Shown: positions 1 through 13,645 of the stretch, piece after piece
How positions within the stretch are numbered: the first letter of the stretch is position 1
How the letters are laid out: each line of letters begins with the position of its first letter
Assembly: GCF_042186555.1 (NCBI RefSeq)
Contig: NC_133324.1
Coordinates: 5,221,395-5,285,394, forward strand
Length of the DNA: 64,000 nt
From: Aquarana catesbeiana
Lineage: Eukaryota; Chordata; Amphibia; Anura; Ranidae
Reading direction: 5' to 3'
Position numbers and translations under genes: made by a program
Notes under the pieces: generated by a model
Told to the model about the DNA's origin: nothing
The model's input: the letters and a program-made list of their open reading frames with translations, nothing else
The model's database searches: none

Positions 1-3000
1 GATCCATACCCACCTGATCATCACCTACCTGATCCACACCCATTTGATCCACACCTACCTGATCCACATCCACCTGATCCACACCTACCTGATCCACACC
101 TACCTGGTCTATACCTATTTGATCATCACCTATCTAATCCACACCCACCTGAGCCACACCTACCTGATCCACACCCACCTGATCCACACCTACCTGACCC
201 ACACCTATCTGATCCACACCCACCTGATCATCACCTACCTGTTCCACACCCAACTCATCAACACCCACCTAATCTACACCTACCTGATCCACACCCACCT
301 GATCCACACCCACCTGATCAACACCTACCTGATCCACACCCACCTGATCCACACCTACCTGATCCACACCCACGTGATCCACACCCACCTGATCAGCATC
401 TACCTGATCATCACCTACCTGCTCCACACCCACCTGCTCCACACCCACCTGATCCACAACTACCTGATCCACACCCACCTGATCCACACCTACCTGATCC
501 ATACCTACCTGATCCACACCTACCTGATCATCACCTACCTGATCCACACCTACCTGATCATCAGCTATCAGATCAGACCTACCTGATCCACACCTATCTT
601 ATCATCACCTACCAGATCCATACCTACCTGATTTACACCTACCTGATCTCATCACCTACCTGATCCACACCCACCTGATCATCACCTACCTGATCCACAC
701 CCACCTGATCACACCCACTTGATCATCACCTACCTGATCATCACCCATCTGATCCACACCTACCTGATCCACACCCACCTGATCCACACCTACTTGATCC
801 ATACCTACCTGATCTATACCTACCTGATCATCACCTACCTGATCCACATCCACCTGAGCCACACCGAACTGATCCACACCCACCTGATCCACACCTACCT
901 AATCCACACCTACCTGATCCACACCCACCTGATCCACACCTACCTAATCCACACCTACCTGATCCACACCCACCTGATCCACACCTACCTGATCCATACC
1001 TACCTGATCCACACCTACCTGATCATCACCTACCTGATCCACACCTACCTGATCATCACCTACCAGATCCATACCTACATGATCCACACCTACCTGATCA
1101 TCAGCTATCAGATCAGACCTACCTGATCCACACCTACCTGATCATCACCTACCTGATCCACACCTACCTGATCATCAGCTATCAGATCAGACCTACCTGA
1201 TCCACACCTATCTTATCATCACCTACCAGATCCATACCTACCTGATTTACACCTACCTGATCTCATCACCTACCTGATCCACACCCACCTGATCATCACC
1301 TACCTGATCCACACCCACCTGATCACACCCACTTGATCATCACCTACCTGATCATCACCCATCTGATCCACACCTACCTGATCCACACCCACCTGATCCA
1401 CACCTACCTGATCCATACCTACCTGATCATCACCTACCTGATCCACACCCACCTAATCCACACCTACCTGATCATCACCTACCTGTTCAACACCCACCTG
1501 ACCCACACCCACCTGAACCACACCTACCTGATCCACACCCACCTGATCCACACCTACCTGATCCACACCTACCTGATCCACACCCACTTGATCATCACCT
1601 ACCTGATCCACACCCAACTCATCCACACCCACCTAATCTACACCTACCTGATCCACACCCACTTGATCCACACCTACCTGATCCATACCTACCTGATCCA
1701 CACCCACCTGATCCACACCTACCTTATCCATACCTACCTGATCTGCTCCTACCTGATCCACACCTACCTGATCCTCTACCTGATCATCACCTACCTGATC
1801 CACACCTACCTGATTTACACCTACCTGATCTCATCACCTATCTCATCCACACCCACCTGATCATCAGCTGCCTGATCCACACCCACCTGATCATCACCTA
1901 CTTGATCCACACCCATCTGATCCACACCTACCTGATCCACACCCACCTGATCCACACCTACTTGATCCATACCTACCTGATCTATACCTACCTGATCATC
2001 ACCTACCTGATCCAAACCCACCTGAGCCACACCTACCTAATCCACACCTACCTGATCCACACCCACCTGATCCAAACCTACCTAATCCACACCTACCTGA
2101 TCCACACCCACCTGATCCACACCTACCTGATCCATACCTACCTGATCCACACCTACCTGATCATCACCTACCTGATCCACACCTACCTGATCATCACCTA
2201 CCAGATCCATACCTACATGATCCACACCTATCTAATCATCACCTACCAGATCCATACCTACCTGATTTACACCTACCTGATCTCATCACCTACCTGATCC
2301 ACACCCACCTGATCAACGCCCACCTGATCCACACCTACCTGATCATCACTCCCTGATCCACACCTACCTGATCCACACCCAACTGATCCACGCCCACCTA
2401 ATCCACACCTACCTGATCATCACCTACCTGTTCAACACCCACCTGACCCACACCTACTTGAACAAACCCTACCTGAGTCCACACCCACCTGATCCACACC
2501 TACCTGAGTCCACACCCACCTGATCATCACCTACCTGATCATCACCTACCTAATCCACACCCACCTGATCCACACCTACCTGATCAACACCTACCTGATC
2601 CACATCCACCTGATCCACACCTACCTGATCTGCACCCACCTGATCCACACCCACCTGATCAGCATTTACCTGATCATCACCTACCCGATCCACACCTAGC
2701 TGATCTACACCCACCTGATACACAGCTACCTGATCTACACCTACCTGATCCACAGCCACCGGATCCACACCTACCCGATCCACACCCACCTGATCCATAC
2801 CAACCTGATCAACACCTACTTGATCCACACCCACCTGATCCACACCTACCTGATCCACACCCACCTGATCATCACCTACCTCATCCACACCCACCTGATC
2901 CACATTCACCTGATCCACATTCACCCGATCATCACCTACCTCATCCACACCCACCTGATCTCATCACTCACCTGATCCATACCTACCTGATCCACACCCA

Positions 3001-6000
3001 CCTGATCCACACCTACTTGATCATAACCTACCTGATCCACACCCACCTGATCCACACCTAACTGATCCACACCCACCTTATCCACACCTACCTGATCCAC
3101 ACCTACCTGATCCACACCCACCTGATCCACACCTACCTGATCCATACCTACCTGATCTATACCTACCTGATCATCACCTACCTGATCCACATCCACCTGA
3201 GCCACACCTAACTGATCCACACCCACCTGATCCACACCTACCTAATCCACACCTACCTGATCCACACCCACCTGATCCACACCTACCTGATCCATACCTA
3301 CCTGATCCACACCTACCTGATCATCACCTACCTGATCCACACCTACCTGATCATCACCTACCAGATCCATACCTACATGATCCACACCTATCTAATCATC
3401 ACCTACCAGATCCATACCTACCTGATTTACACCTACCTGATCTCATCACCTACCTGATCCACACCCACCTGATCAACACCCACCTGATCCACACCTACCT
3501 GATCATCACTCCCTGATCCACACCTACCTGATCCGCACCCAACTGATCCACGCCCACCTAATCCACACCTACCTGATCATCACCTACCTGTTTAACACCC
3601 ACCTGACCCACACCTACTTGAACAAACCCTACCTGAGTCCACACCCACCTGATCCACACCTACCTGAGTCCACACCCACCTGATCATCACCTACCTGATC
3701 ATCACCTACCTAATCCACACCCACCTGATCCACACCTACCTGATCAACACCTACCTGATCCACATCCACCTGATCCACACCTACCTGATCCACACCCACC
3801 TGATCCACACCCACCTGATCAGCATCTACCTGATCATCACCTACCCGATCCACACCTAGCTGATCTACACCCACCTGATACACAGCTACCTGATCTACAA
3901 CTACCTGATCCACACCCACCGGATCCACACCTACCCGATCCACATCCACCTGATCCATACCAACCTGATCAACACCTACTTGATCCACACCCACCTGATC
4001 CACACCTACCTGATCCACACCCACCTGATCATCACCTACCTCATCCACACCCACCTGATCCACATTCACCTGATCCACATTCACCCGATCATCACCTACC
4101 TCATCCACACCCACCTGATCTCATCACTCACCTGATCCATACCTACCTGATCCACACCTACCTGATCCACACCCACCTGATCCACACCTACTTGATCATA
4201 ACCTACCTGATCCACACCCACCTGATCCACACCTAACTGATCCACACCCACCTTATCCACACCTACCTGATCCACACCCACCTGATCCACACCCACCTGA
4301 TCCATACCTACCTGATCCACACCTACCTGATCATCACCTACCTGATCATCACCTACCAGATCCATACCTACGTGATCCACACCTATCTAATCATCACCTA
4401 CCAGATCCATACCTACCTGATTTACACCTACCTGATCTCATCACCTACCTGATCCACACCCACCTGATCAACACCCACCTGATCCACACCTACCTGATCC
4501 ACACCCACCTGATCCACACCCACCTGATCCACACCTACCTGATCCACACCCACCTGATCCACACCTACCTGATCCATACCTACCTGATCATCACCTACCT
4601 GATCCACACCCACTAGAGCCACACCTAACTGATCCACACCCACCTGATCCACACCTACCTGATCCACACCTACCTGATCCACACCCACCTGATCCACACC
4701 CACCTGATCCACACCTACCTGATCCACACCCACCTGATCCACACCTACCTGATCCATACCTACCTGATCATCACCTACCTGATCCACACCCACTAGAGCC
4801 ACACCTAACTGATCCACACCCACCTGATCCACACCTACCTGATCCACACCTACCTGATCCACACCCACCTGATCCATACCTACCTGATCCACACCTACCT
4901 GATCATCACCTACCTGATCCACACCTACCTGATCATCACCTACCTGATCCACACCTACCTGATCATCACCTACCAGATCCATACCTACATGATCCACACC
5001 TATCTAATCATCACCTACCAGATCCATACCTACCTGATTTACACCTACCTGATCTCATCACCTACCTGATCCACACCCACCTGATCAACACCCACCTGAT
5101 CCACACCCACCTGATCCACACCCACCTGATCCACACCCACCTGATCCACACCTACCTGATCCACACCCACCTGATCCACACCTACCTGATCCATACCTAC
5201 CTGATCATCACCTACCTGATCCACACCCACTAGAGCCACACCTAACTGATCCACACCCACCTGATCCACACCTACCTGATCCACACCTACCTGATCCACA
5301 CCCACCTGATCCATACCTACCTGATCCACACCTACCTGATCATCACCTACCTGATCCACACCTACCTGATCATCACCTACCTGATCCACACCTACCTGAT
5401 CATCACCTACCAGATCCATACCTACATGATCCACACCTATCTAATCATCACCTACCAGATCCATACCTACCTGATTTACACCTACCTGATCTCATCACCT
5501 GCCTGATTCACACCCACCTGATCAACACCCACCTGATCCACACCTACCTGATCATCACTACCTGATCCACACCTACCTGATCCACACCCAACTGATCCAC
5601 GCCCACCTAATCCACCCCTACCTGATCATCACCTACCAGTTCAACACCCACCTGACCCACACCTACCTGAACAAACCCTACCTGAGTCCACACCCACCTG
5701 ATCCACACCTACCTGAGTCCACACCCACCCGATCATCACCTACCTGATCATCACCTACCTAATCCACACCCACCTGATCCACACCTACCTGATCAACACC
5801 TACCTGATCCACATCCACCTGATCCACACCTACTTGATCCACACCCACCTGATCCACACCCACCTGATCAGCATCTACCTGATCATCACCTACCTAATCC
5901 ACACCTAGCTGATCTACACCCACCTGATACACAGCTACCTGATCTACACCTACCTGATCCACACCCACCGGATCCACACTTACCCGATCCACACCCACCT

Positions 6001-9000
6001 GATCTCATCACCCACCTGATCCATACCAACCTGATCAACACCTACTTGATCCACACCCACCTGATCCACACCTACCTGATCATCACCTACCTGATCCACA
6101 CCTACCTGATCATCACCTACCAGATCCATACCTACATGATCCACACCTATCTAATCATCACCTACCAGATCCATACCTACCTGATTTACACCTACCTGAT
6201 CTCATCACCTACCTGATTCACACCCACCTGATCAACACCCACCTGATCCACACCTACCTGATCATCACTACCTGATCCACACCTACCTGATCCACACCCA
6301 ACTGATCCACGCCCACCTAATCCACCCCTACCTGATCATCACCTACCAGTTCAACACCCACCTGACCCACACCTACCTGAACAAACCCTACCTGAGTCCA
6401 CACCCACCTGATCCACACCTACCTGAGTCCACACCCACCCGATCATCACCTACCTGATCATCACCTACCTAATCCACACCCACCTGATCCACACCTACCT
6501 GATCAACACCTACCTGATCCACATCCACCTGATCCACACCTACCTGATCCACACCCACCTGATCCACACCCACCTGATCAGCATCTACCTGATCATCACC
6601 TACCTAATCCACACCTAGCTGATCTACACCCACCTGATACACAGCTACCTGATCTACACCTACCTGATCCACACCCACCGGATCCACACTTACCCGATCC
6701 ACACCCACCTGATCTCATCACCCACCTGATCCATACCAACCTGATCAACACCTACTTGATCCACACCCACCTGATCCACACCTACCTGATCCACACCCAC
6801 CTGATCATCACCTACCTCATCCACACCCACCTGATTCACATTCACCTGATCCACATTCACCCGATCATAACCTACCTGATCCACACCCACCTGATCTCAT
6901 CACTCACCTGATCCATACCAACCTGATCCACACCCACCTGATCCACACCCAACTCATCACACCCACCTAATCCAAACCTACTTGATCATAACCTACCTGA
7001 TCCACACCCACCTGATCCACACCTACCTGATCCATACCTACCTGATCCACACCCACCCGATCATCACCTACCTGATCATCACCTACCTAATCCACACCCA
7101 CCTGATCCACACCTACCTGATCAACACCTACCTGATCCACATCCACCTGATCCACACCTACCTGATCCACACCCACCTGATCCACACCCACCTGATCAGC
7201 ATCTACCTGATCATCACCTACCTAATCCACACCTAGCTGATCTACACCCACCTGATACACAGCTACCTGATCTACACCTACCTGATCCACACCCACCGGA
7301 TCCACACTTACCCGATCCACACCCACCTGATCTCATCACCCACCTGATCCATACCAACCTGATCAACACCTACTTGATCCACACCCACCTGATCCACACC
7401 TACCTGATCATCACCTACCTGATCCACACCTACCTGATCATCACCTACCAGATCCATACCTACATGATCCACACCTATCTAATCATCACCTACCAGATCC
7501 ATACCTACCTGATTTACACCTACCTGATCTCATCACCTACCTGATTCACACCCACCTGATCAACACCCACCTGATCCACACCTACCTGATCATCACTACC
7601 TGATCCACACCTACCTGATCCACACCCAACTGATCCACGCCCACCTAATCCACCCCTACCTGATCATCACCTACCAGTTCAACACCCACCTGACCCACAC
7701 CTACCTGAACAAACCCTACCTGAGTCCACACCCACCTGATCCACACCTACCTGAGTCCACACCCACCCGATCATCACCTACCTGATCATCACCTACCTAA
7801 TCCACACCCACCTGATCCACACCTACCTGATCAACACCTACCTGATCCACATCCACCTGATCCACACCTACCTGATCCACACCCACCTGATCCACACCCA
7901 CCTGATCAGCATCTACCTGATCATCACCTACCTAATCCACACCTAGCTGATCTACACCCACCTGATACACAGCTACCTGATCTACACCTACCTGATCCAC
8001 ACCCACCGGATCCACACTTAACCGATCCACACCCACCTGATCTCATCACCCACCTGATCCATACCAACCTGATCAACACCTACTTGATCCACACCCACCT
8101 GATCCACACCTACCTGATCCACACCCACCTGATCATCACCTACCTCATCCACACCCACCTGATTCACATTCACCTGATCCACATTCACCCGATCATAACC
8201 TACCTGATCCACACCCACCTGATCTCATCACTCACCTGATCCATACCAACCTGATCCACACCCACCTGATCCACACCCAACTCATCACACCCACCTAATC
8301 CAAACCTACTTGATCATAACCTACCTGATCCACACCCACCTGATCCACACCTACCTGATCCATACCTACCTGATCCACACCCACCTGATCTACACCTACC
8401 TGATCCATACCTACCTGATCTGCTCCTAACTGATCCACAGCTACCTGATCCAACACCCACCTGACCCACATCTATCTGAACAAACCCTACCTGATCCACA
8501 CCTACCCGATCCATACCTATCTGATCCACATCCACCTGATTCACACCCACCTAATCCACACCTATCTGAATCTACACCTACTGATCATCACCTACCTGAT
8601 CCACACCCACCTGATCCATACCCACCTGATCCACACCCAACTCATCCACACCCACCTAATCTACACCTACCTGATCCACACCCACCTGATCCACACCTAC
8701 CTGATCCATACCTACCTGATCCACACCCACCTTATCAATACCTACTTGATCTGCTCCTGCCTGATCCACACCTACCTGATCCTCACTAAACCTGATCTAC
8801 ACCTACCTGATCATCACTTACCTAATGCACACCTACCTGATTTACACCTACCTGATCTCATCACCTACCTGATCCACACCCACCTGATCATCACCTACCT
8901 GTTCCACAGTCACCTGATCCATACCCACCTGATCATCACCTACCTGATCCACAACCATCTGATCCACACCTACCTGATCCAAATCCACCTGATCCACACC

Positions 9001-10477
9001 TACCTGATCCACACCTACCTGATCTATACCTACCTGACCCACACCTACCTGATCCACCCCCACCTGATCATCACCTACCTGTTCCACACCCAACTCATCA
9101 ACACCCACCTAATCTACACCTACCTGATCCACACCCACCTGATCCACACCCACCTGATCAACACCTACCTGATCCACACCCACCTGATCCACACCTACCT
9201 GATCCACACCCACGTGATCCACACCCACCTGATCAGCATCTACCTGATCATCACCTACCTGCTCCACACCCACCTGATCCACACCTACCTGATCCACACC
9301 CACCTGATCCTCACCTACCTGAGCCACACCTACCTGATCCATACCTACCTGATCCACACCTACCTGATCATCACCTACCTGATCCACACCTACCTGATCA
9401 TCACCTATCAGATCAGACCTACCTGATCCACACCTATCTTATCATCACCTACCAGATCCATACCTACCTGATTTACACCTACCTGATCCACACCCACCTG
9501 ATCATCACCTACCTGATCCACACCAACCTGATCACACCCACTTGATCATCACCTACCTGATCATCACCCATCTGATCCACACCTACCTGATCCACACCCA
9601 CCTGATCCACACCTAACTGATCCATACCTACCTGATCATCACCTACCTGATCCACACCCACCTAATCCACACCTACCTGATCATCACCTACCTGATCTAC
9701 AGCTACCTGATCCATAACCACCTGATCCACACCTACCTGATCAACACCTACCTGATCCACACCTACCTGATCAACACCTACCTGATCCACACCCACCTGA
9801 TCCACACCTACCTGATCCACACCCACCTGATCCACACCCACCTGATCCGCATCTACCTGATCATCACCTACCTGATCTACACCCACCTGATACACACCTA
9901 GCTGATCTACACCTACCTGATCCACACCCACCTGATGCACATCTACCTGATCCACACCCACCGGATCCACACCTACCTGATCTATACCTACCTGATGCAC
10001 ACCCACCTGATCGAAACCGAACTGATCCACACCCCCCTGATCTCATCACCCACCTGATCCATACCAACCTGATCCACACCTACCTGATCCACACCCACCT
10101 GATCCACACCCACCTGATCCACACCTACCTGATCCACACCCACCTGATCATCACCTACCTGATCCACACCCACCTGATCCACATTCACCTGATCCACATT
10201 CACCCGATCATCACCCACCTAATCAACACCTACCTGATCATAACCTACCTGATCCACACCCACCTGATCCACACCTACCTGATCCATACCTACCTGATCC
10301 ACACCCACCTGATCCAAACCTACCTGATCCATACCTACCTGATTTACACCTACCTGATCCAACACCAACATGACCCACCTCTACCTGAACAAACCCTACC
10401 TGATCCCCACCCACCTGATCCTTACCTACCTGATCCACATCCAGCTGATTCACACCCACCTAATCTACACCTACCTA
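1..10477. repeat. 15-bp minisatellite array
   Basis: Tandem copies of CTGATCCACACCTAC (+ strand), with common variants that change the last bases to CCCAC or replace CCAC by ATC. There are roughly 690 units, and the array continues past the left edge. Because 15 is divisible by 3 and the unit has no stop in several frames, it yields long open frames on both strands: His-Thr-Tyr-Leu-Ile repeats on + and Val-Gly-Val-Asp-Gln repeats on -. None has gene features. Higher-order duplication is visible: 2550-2954 recurs at 3710-4114 (1160 bp away), 6690-6890 recurs at 8018-8218 (1328 bp), and 269-547 is closely related to 9109-9387 (8840 bp). The array lies 3' of mmp21. Confidence 0.97.
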
Positions 10478-10897
10478 GAATCAGGAAACTTCAGTGGGTA
10501 TCAAGCCAGGGACCCAACCAGCGGACGTGACACTTGCAGAGTAGCCTTGTGTGTCAAGCCAGGAACTGAGCAGGCCAGTGGGGTGAAGCTTGAGAGGTAT
10601 CTAGAGTGCCAATCTAGGGACCCAGCAGAGTAGCGGGGGTGACGCTTGAGGAAGGTACAACCGTGAAGATTGGAGGAGCTCAAGGGATTCAGTGGCAGTA
10701 AATCAGAGGGTCTAGTGAGAGATTAGAGAGAGTGTGCTGAAGACCTACAAGGAGTGATTGTAGTGAAAGTGAAAGAACTGTTATACTTTGTGTTAGAAAC
10801 TGTTAAAGACTGTTGCCATAGGAAACAGCATTCCTACACAGGCACATGTGGCATCTTGCTGGATGCCTTTCACTGCATGGCTCTCCTCCTGTTAAAG
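10478..10897. mobile_element. Unclassified interspersed sequence, possible LTR, left part
   Basis: This non-satellite sequence interrupts the edge of the 15-bp array and probably continues at 11083-11332 after a nested hAT insertion. The right part has an AATAAA at 11174-11179 and resembles the R/U5 end of an LTR, but I could not define terminal TG/CA ends or a target duplication. It has no long open frame with recognisable homology. It could be a solo LTR or another dispersed repeat. Confidence 0.35.
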
Positions 10898-11082
10898 CAG
10901 TGGTTCTCAACTCCAGTCCTCGGGACCCACCAACAGGTCAGATTTTAAGTATTACCTTGGGGAGTTGCAGACTAGAATACTGCAATCACTGAGCAGCAAA
11001 TGATATCACCTGTGTTGTATTTCAGCTATCTTGCAAACCTGGCCTGTTGGTGGGTCCTGAGGACTGGAGTTGAGAACCACTG
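10898..11082. mobile_element. hAT-type MITE with perfect 8-bp target duplication
   Basis: A 185-bp element begins CAGTGGTTCTCAACTCCAGT and ends with its inverse, ACTGGAGTTGAGAACCACTG. The inverted repeats continue inward (CCACCAACAGG against CCTGTTGGTGG). It is flanked on both sides by TGTTAAAG (10890-10897 and 11083-11090), a perfect 8-bp target site duplication as made by hAT transposases. It has no coding capacity, so it is a non-autonomous element. The intact duplication suggests a fairly recent insertion. Confidence 0.9.
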
Positions 11083-11332
11083 TGTTAAAGTCTCAGAGTC
11101 TGCCAATTGCACTTGCAACTACCTAAGGGAGTCCTAGCCTTAACCCTCTCTCCCTCGAAAGTTTGTTAGGAGAAATAAACTCTCTTTTGCATTCAAGAAG
11201 TGTCTGGTGCCCAATAACTTTAGCTACTTTGCACCCACCGTGCCTCACAACCCACGATATACAGAAGGATGTCAGCTGTCTCTGGCCCTGAATGTTCCCA
11301 TTGAACCAAAGGAGGCCTGGGACCTTGCTACA
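11083..11332. mobile_element. Unclassified interspersed sequence, possible LTR, right part
   Basis: Continuation of the 10478-10897 sequence after the nested hAT element. It contains AATAAA at 11174-11179 and returns to degenerate 15-bp satellite at about 11333. No protein similarity is recognised. Confidence 0.35.
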
Positions 11333-11497
11333 CACACCCACCTGATTCACACCCATCTGAGTCATCAACTACCTGAGTCTAGACCTACCTACATCAACAT
11401 CAACCTAAATCCAGACCTTTCCAGACCCCACCTGAGTCCACTCCCACCATATCCACACCTACCTGATTAACTACCACCTAAATCCACACCTACCTGA
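11333..11497. repeat. Degenerate 15-bp satellite remnant
   Basis: Diverged copies of the 15-bp unit (ACCTACCTGA, CACACCCACCTGA) between two transposon insertions. This shows that the original array extended beyond 10477 and was split by insertions. The higher divergence fits the edge of an array that is no longer homogenised. Confidence 0.8.
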
Positions 11498-11499
11498 GC

Positions 11500-11724
11500 T
11501 AGGGTGCCCACATGTCCCGGTTTGCCCGGGATTGTCCCTTAATTGTGATTTTTGTCCCATGTCCCGGGCACCTTCATTCCGGGACAATACAGTGTCCCGG
11601 AATAAAAAAAAAAAAAATACACCGCCAGTCCGCCACCCTGATAATCATTTGCCGAACTGGTTGCTAGGCTAGGGCCGCCCTGTGTCTAGCAACCAGTGAT
11701 GTCGGCTGACACGTGGGCACCCTA
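11500..11724. mobile_element. MITE with TAGGGTGCCCAC inverted termini
   Basis: A 225-bp segment with inverted ends TAGGGTGCCCAC (11500-11511) and GTGGGCACCCTA (11713-11724), followed inward by a TGTCCCGG-rich motif and a short poly(A). A TA dinucleotide could be part of the end or a 2-bp target duplication, so the superfamily is uncertain (hAT-like or Tc1/mariner-like). No coding capacity. Confidence 0.65.
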
Positions 11725-12479
11725 CAGCTGAGCAGCGCACCTCCGAGTTCCACCCACCTCCTCTCTCCTTCTGTGCCTCCGGCCGCAGCAGCAGAGAGAG
11801 AGAGAGAGAGCAGCCACACCAGAGCGACGAGCGTCTTCATTCTCAGTCCTGACTGGTAGTGACACTGCTGGTAGGCCAGGATCCAGCCTGTGCCCAGTCA
11901 GTGCCAGTCCCGGGGCCCCCTGACTACTCCCGCAGCCACTGCAGCACATTGCCAGCAGCCCGACTTCTCCAGTTCTCCTCCCGAGCCTCCTCCCACCCAC
12001 GAGGGCCGCGAGTTTTGAGCCGCCAGGCAAACTTCCAGGTTAGTGTTTGTTGTGGCAGCCAAAATCATTCATGACCAGCTCTAAAATGTTATACAGCAAC
12101 CTGCTGGCAAATACGACCCGAGTCTTTACACTTCCCTTCATTCTTTAGTCACCATTAAATTATTCAAATCTGCAGATGCTCCACTTCTGTGATAGTGTGA
12201 TTACATCTGCTACATCCTCTACATCAAAAGATAACTATTTTTAGTGTGGGCGTGTTTGTCTTATGTATATCTTCCTTTTTTGGTAGAAAAGTGTATTTTT
12301 ATTACAAGGACAATATCACTAAAAGCCTTCTTAAAAGCCTTGGAGCCTTAGACCATAGTGAAATCGTTTGTGTCATAGACGGAACAGAATTCTTCCTGTT
12401 CCCAAATTAGGATGAGATATTATTGATGAAGTTTCCATCCGAATGTCTGAAAGTTTCATACAGGATTATACGAAAATGG
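11725..12479. other. GC-rich to AT-rich unique stretch, possible 5' end of a gene or transposon
   Basis: About 11730-12040 is GC-rich with a (GA)n run at 11793-11810 and looks like a vertebrate 5' untranslated exon. A GTTAGTG after CTTCCAG near 12040 could be a splice donor on the + strand. The following 400 bp are AT-rich and without recognisable features. Open frames on both strands here show no recognisable protein. It may belong with the MITE at 11500 as part of a larger transposon, or be a promoter fragment carried in. Confidence 0.3.
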
Positions 12480-12661
12480 AATTGCGGGAAATTGTAGGCG
12501 CTTTGCCGGCGGTTCTGCAGCGGTGCCCATTCAGATCAATGGGCAGGAGCGGCGAAGGAGCGGAGTATACACCGCTCCTTCACCGCTCCAAAGATGTGGC
12601 TTGCAGGAGTTTTTTTAACTTCCTGCAAGCGTACCGCTCCAGTGTGAAAGCCCCCGGCTAA
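12480..12661. mobile_element. MITE fragment with internal hairpin (GGAGCGG / CCGCTCC)
   Basis: Contains a strong hairpin around 12546-12592, where GGAGCGG-rich sequence faces its complement CCGCTCC around TATAC. Its right end, ending near AGTGTGAAAGCCCCCGG, resembles one terminus of a common frog palindromic element. The left terminus is missing or degraded. The family assignment is from memory and tentative. Confidence 0.5.
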
Positions 12662-12775
12662 CATCTGAGTCTACACCTCCGTGAGTCCACACCTACCTGA
12701 ATCCAGACCTTTCTGACTCTACAGTCCACTCATTAGTAAATTCACACTTGCCTGAATCTACACTTACCTGCATCC
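12662..12775. repeat. Outer degenerate remnant of the 15-bp satellite
   Basis: Several diverged units (GAGTCCACACCTACCTGAAT and similar) mark the right border of the 15-bp array, now separated from the main array by about 2.2 kb of inserted sequence. Confidence 0.7.
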
Positions 12776-13261
12776 TCAGCAATGGTGGTCACTTGGATCA
12801 AAGGGAGGAATAAGCTTGTCTCTCTTTGTAAGATCTGCTTCTTCTACATTGTATCTTCTCCAATAGTATATTGTAGCAATCCTTTTGTTCTATTTTCCAG
12901 GGTGACCGCCCCCCCCCCCCCCCCCCCATATACTCTCTGTACAGATTACACCCAAAGAATACAGAGATTTAAAAGATATCTGGGTCTCATCTTCTTTCTG
13001 TCACATGTTTATTTGGTGCTCTGGCATCGCTCCAGCCATGTTTTGGGTAAAATAAGATTCCTGAAGGATTGTCTTATCTCCTGTGTTATGTAGAAATATT
13101 ACAGGAGGGATGATGGTGTCCTCCTCCAGGATAGATGACGTCACTCGTCTACAGAGGAGTGGTGGCACCATCTGCACCATTGGGAGTGTCTTCACTGTCC
13201 GAGAATTCAATGTGCCTACAGGCTGACCACCACCATAGACTTCTGAGGAGGAATGGATGAG
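12776..13261. other. Unique intergenic sequence with poly(C) run
   Basis: No gene is seen. It contains a 19-base poly(C) at 12909-12927 and an AATAAA (minus strand) at 13013-13008. The open frames here are short and unlike known proteins. Confidence 0.6.
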
Positions 13262-13645
13262 TGGTGGCAGATACACCTTGTGATGGTTTGGGTATACCAA
13301 AAGGTGAGCAGATACACTGTACACCAAGGTAGGCAGATACACCCTGCAATGGATGGTACACCCCAGGGTGGGCAGATACACCCTGCAATAGATGGTACAC
13401 CCCAGGGTGGGCAGATACACCCTGTAATGGATGGTACACCCCAGGGTGGGCAGATACACCCTGTAATGGATGGTACACCCCAGGGTGGGCACATACACCC
13501 TGTAATGGATGGTACACCCCAGGGTAGGTAGATACACCTTGTGATGGGTGGGCACACCATTAGTTGAGCAGTTACATGCCAAGGTGGTGGGCAGATACAC
13601 CCTGCAATGGATATGTACACCCCAAGGTGGGCAGATACACTCCAT
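13262..13645. repeat. 39-bp minisatellite
   Basis: About ten copies of a 39-bp unit, with landmarks GGGCAGATACACCCTG and ATGGATGGTACACCCCAG. Inner copies (13340-13530) are nearly identical and the outer ones are diverged. Since 39 is divisible by 3, all frames without stops stay open on both strands, which explains several spurious open frames. Confidence 0.93.

Noticed and set aside
44..586. 180-codon + strand open frame of HTYLI-type repeats and its minus-strand VDQVG counterparts
   Set aside because: Artefact of the 15-bp satellite with length divisible by three; no independent gene evidence.
13001..13645. 214-codon minus-strand frame rich in Cys/Tyr/Thr
   Set aside because: Mostly translation of the 39-bp minisatellite; no homology seen.
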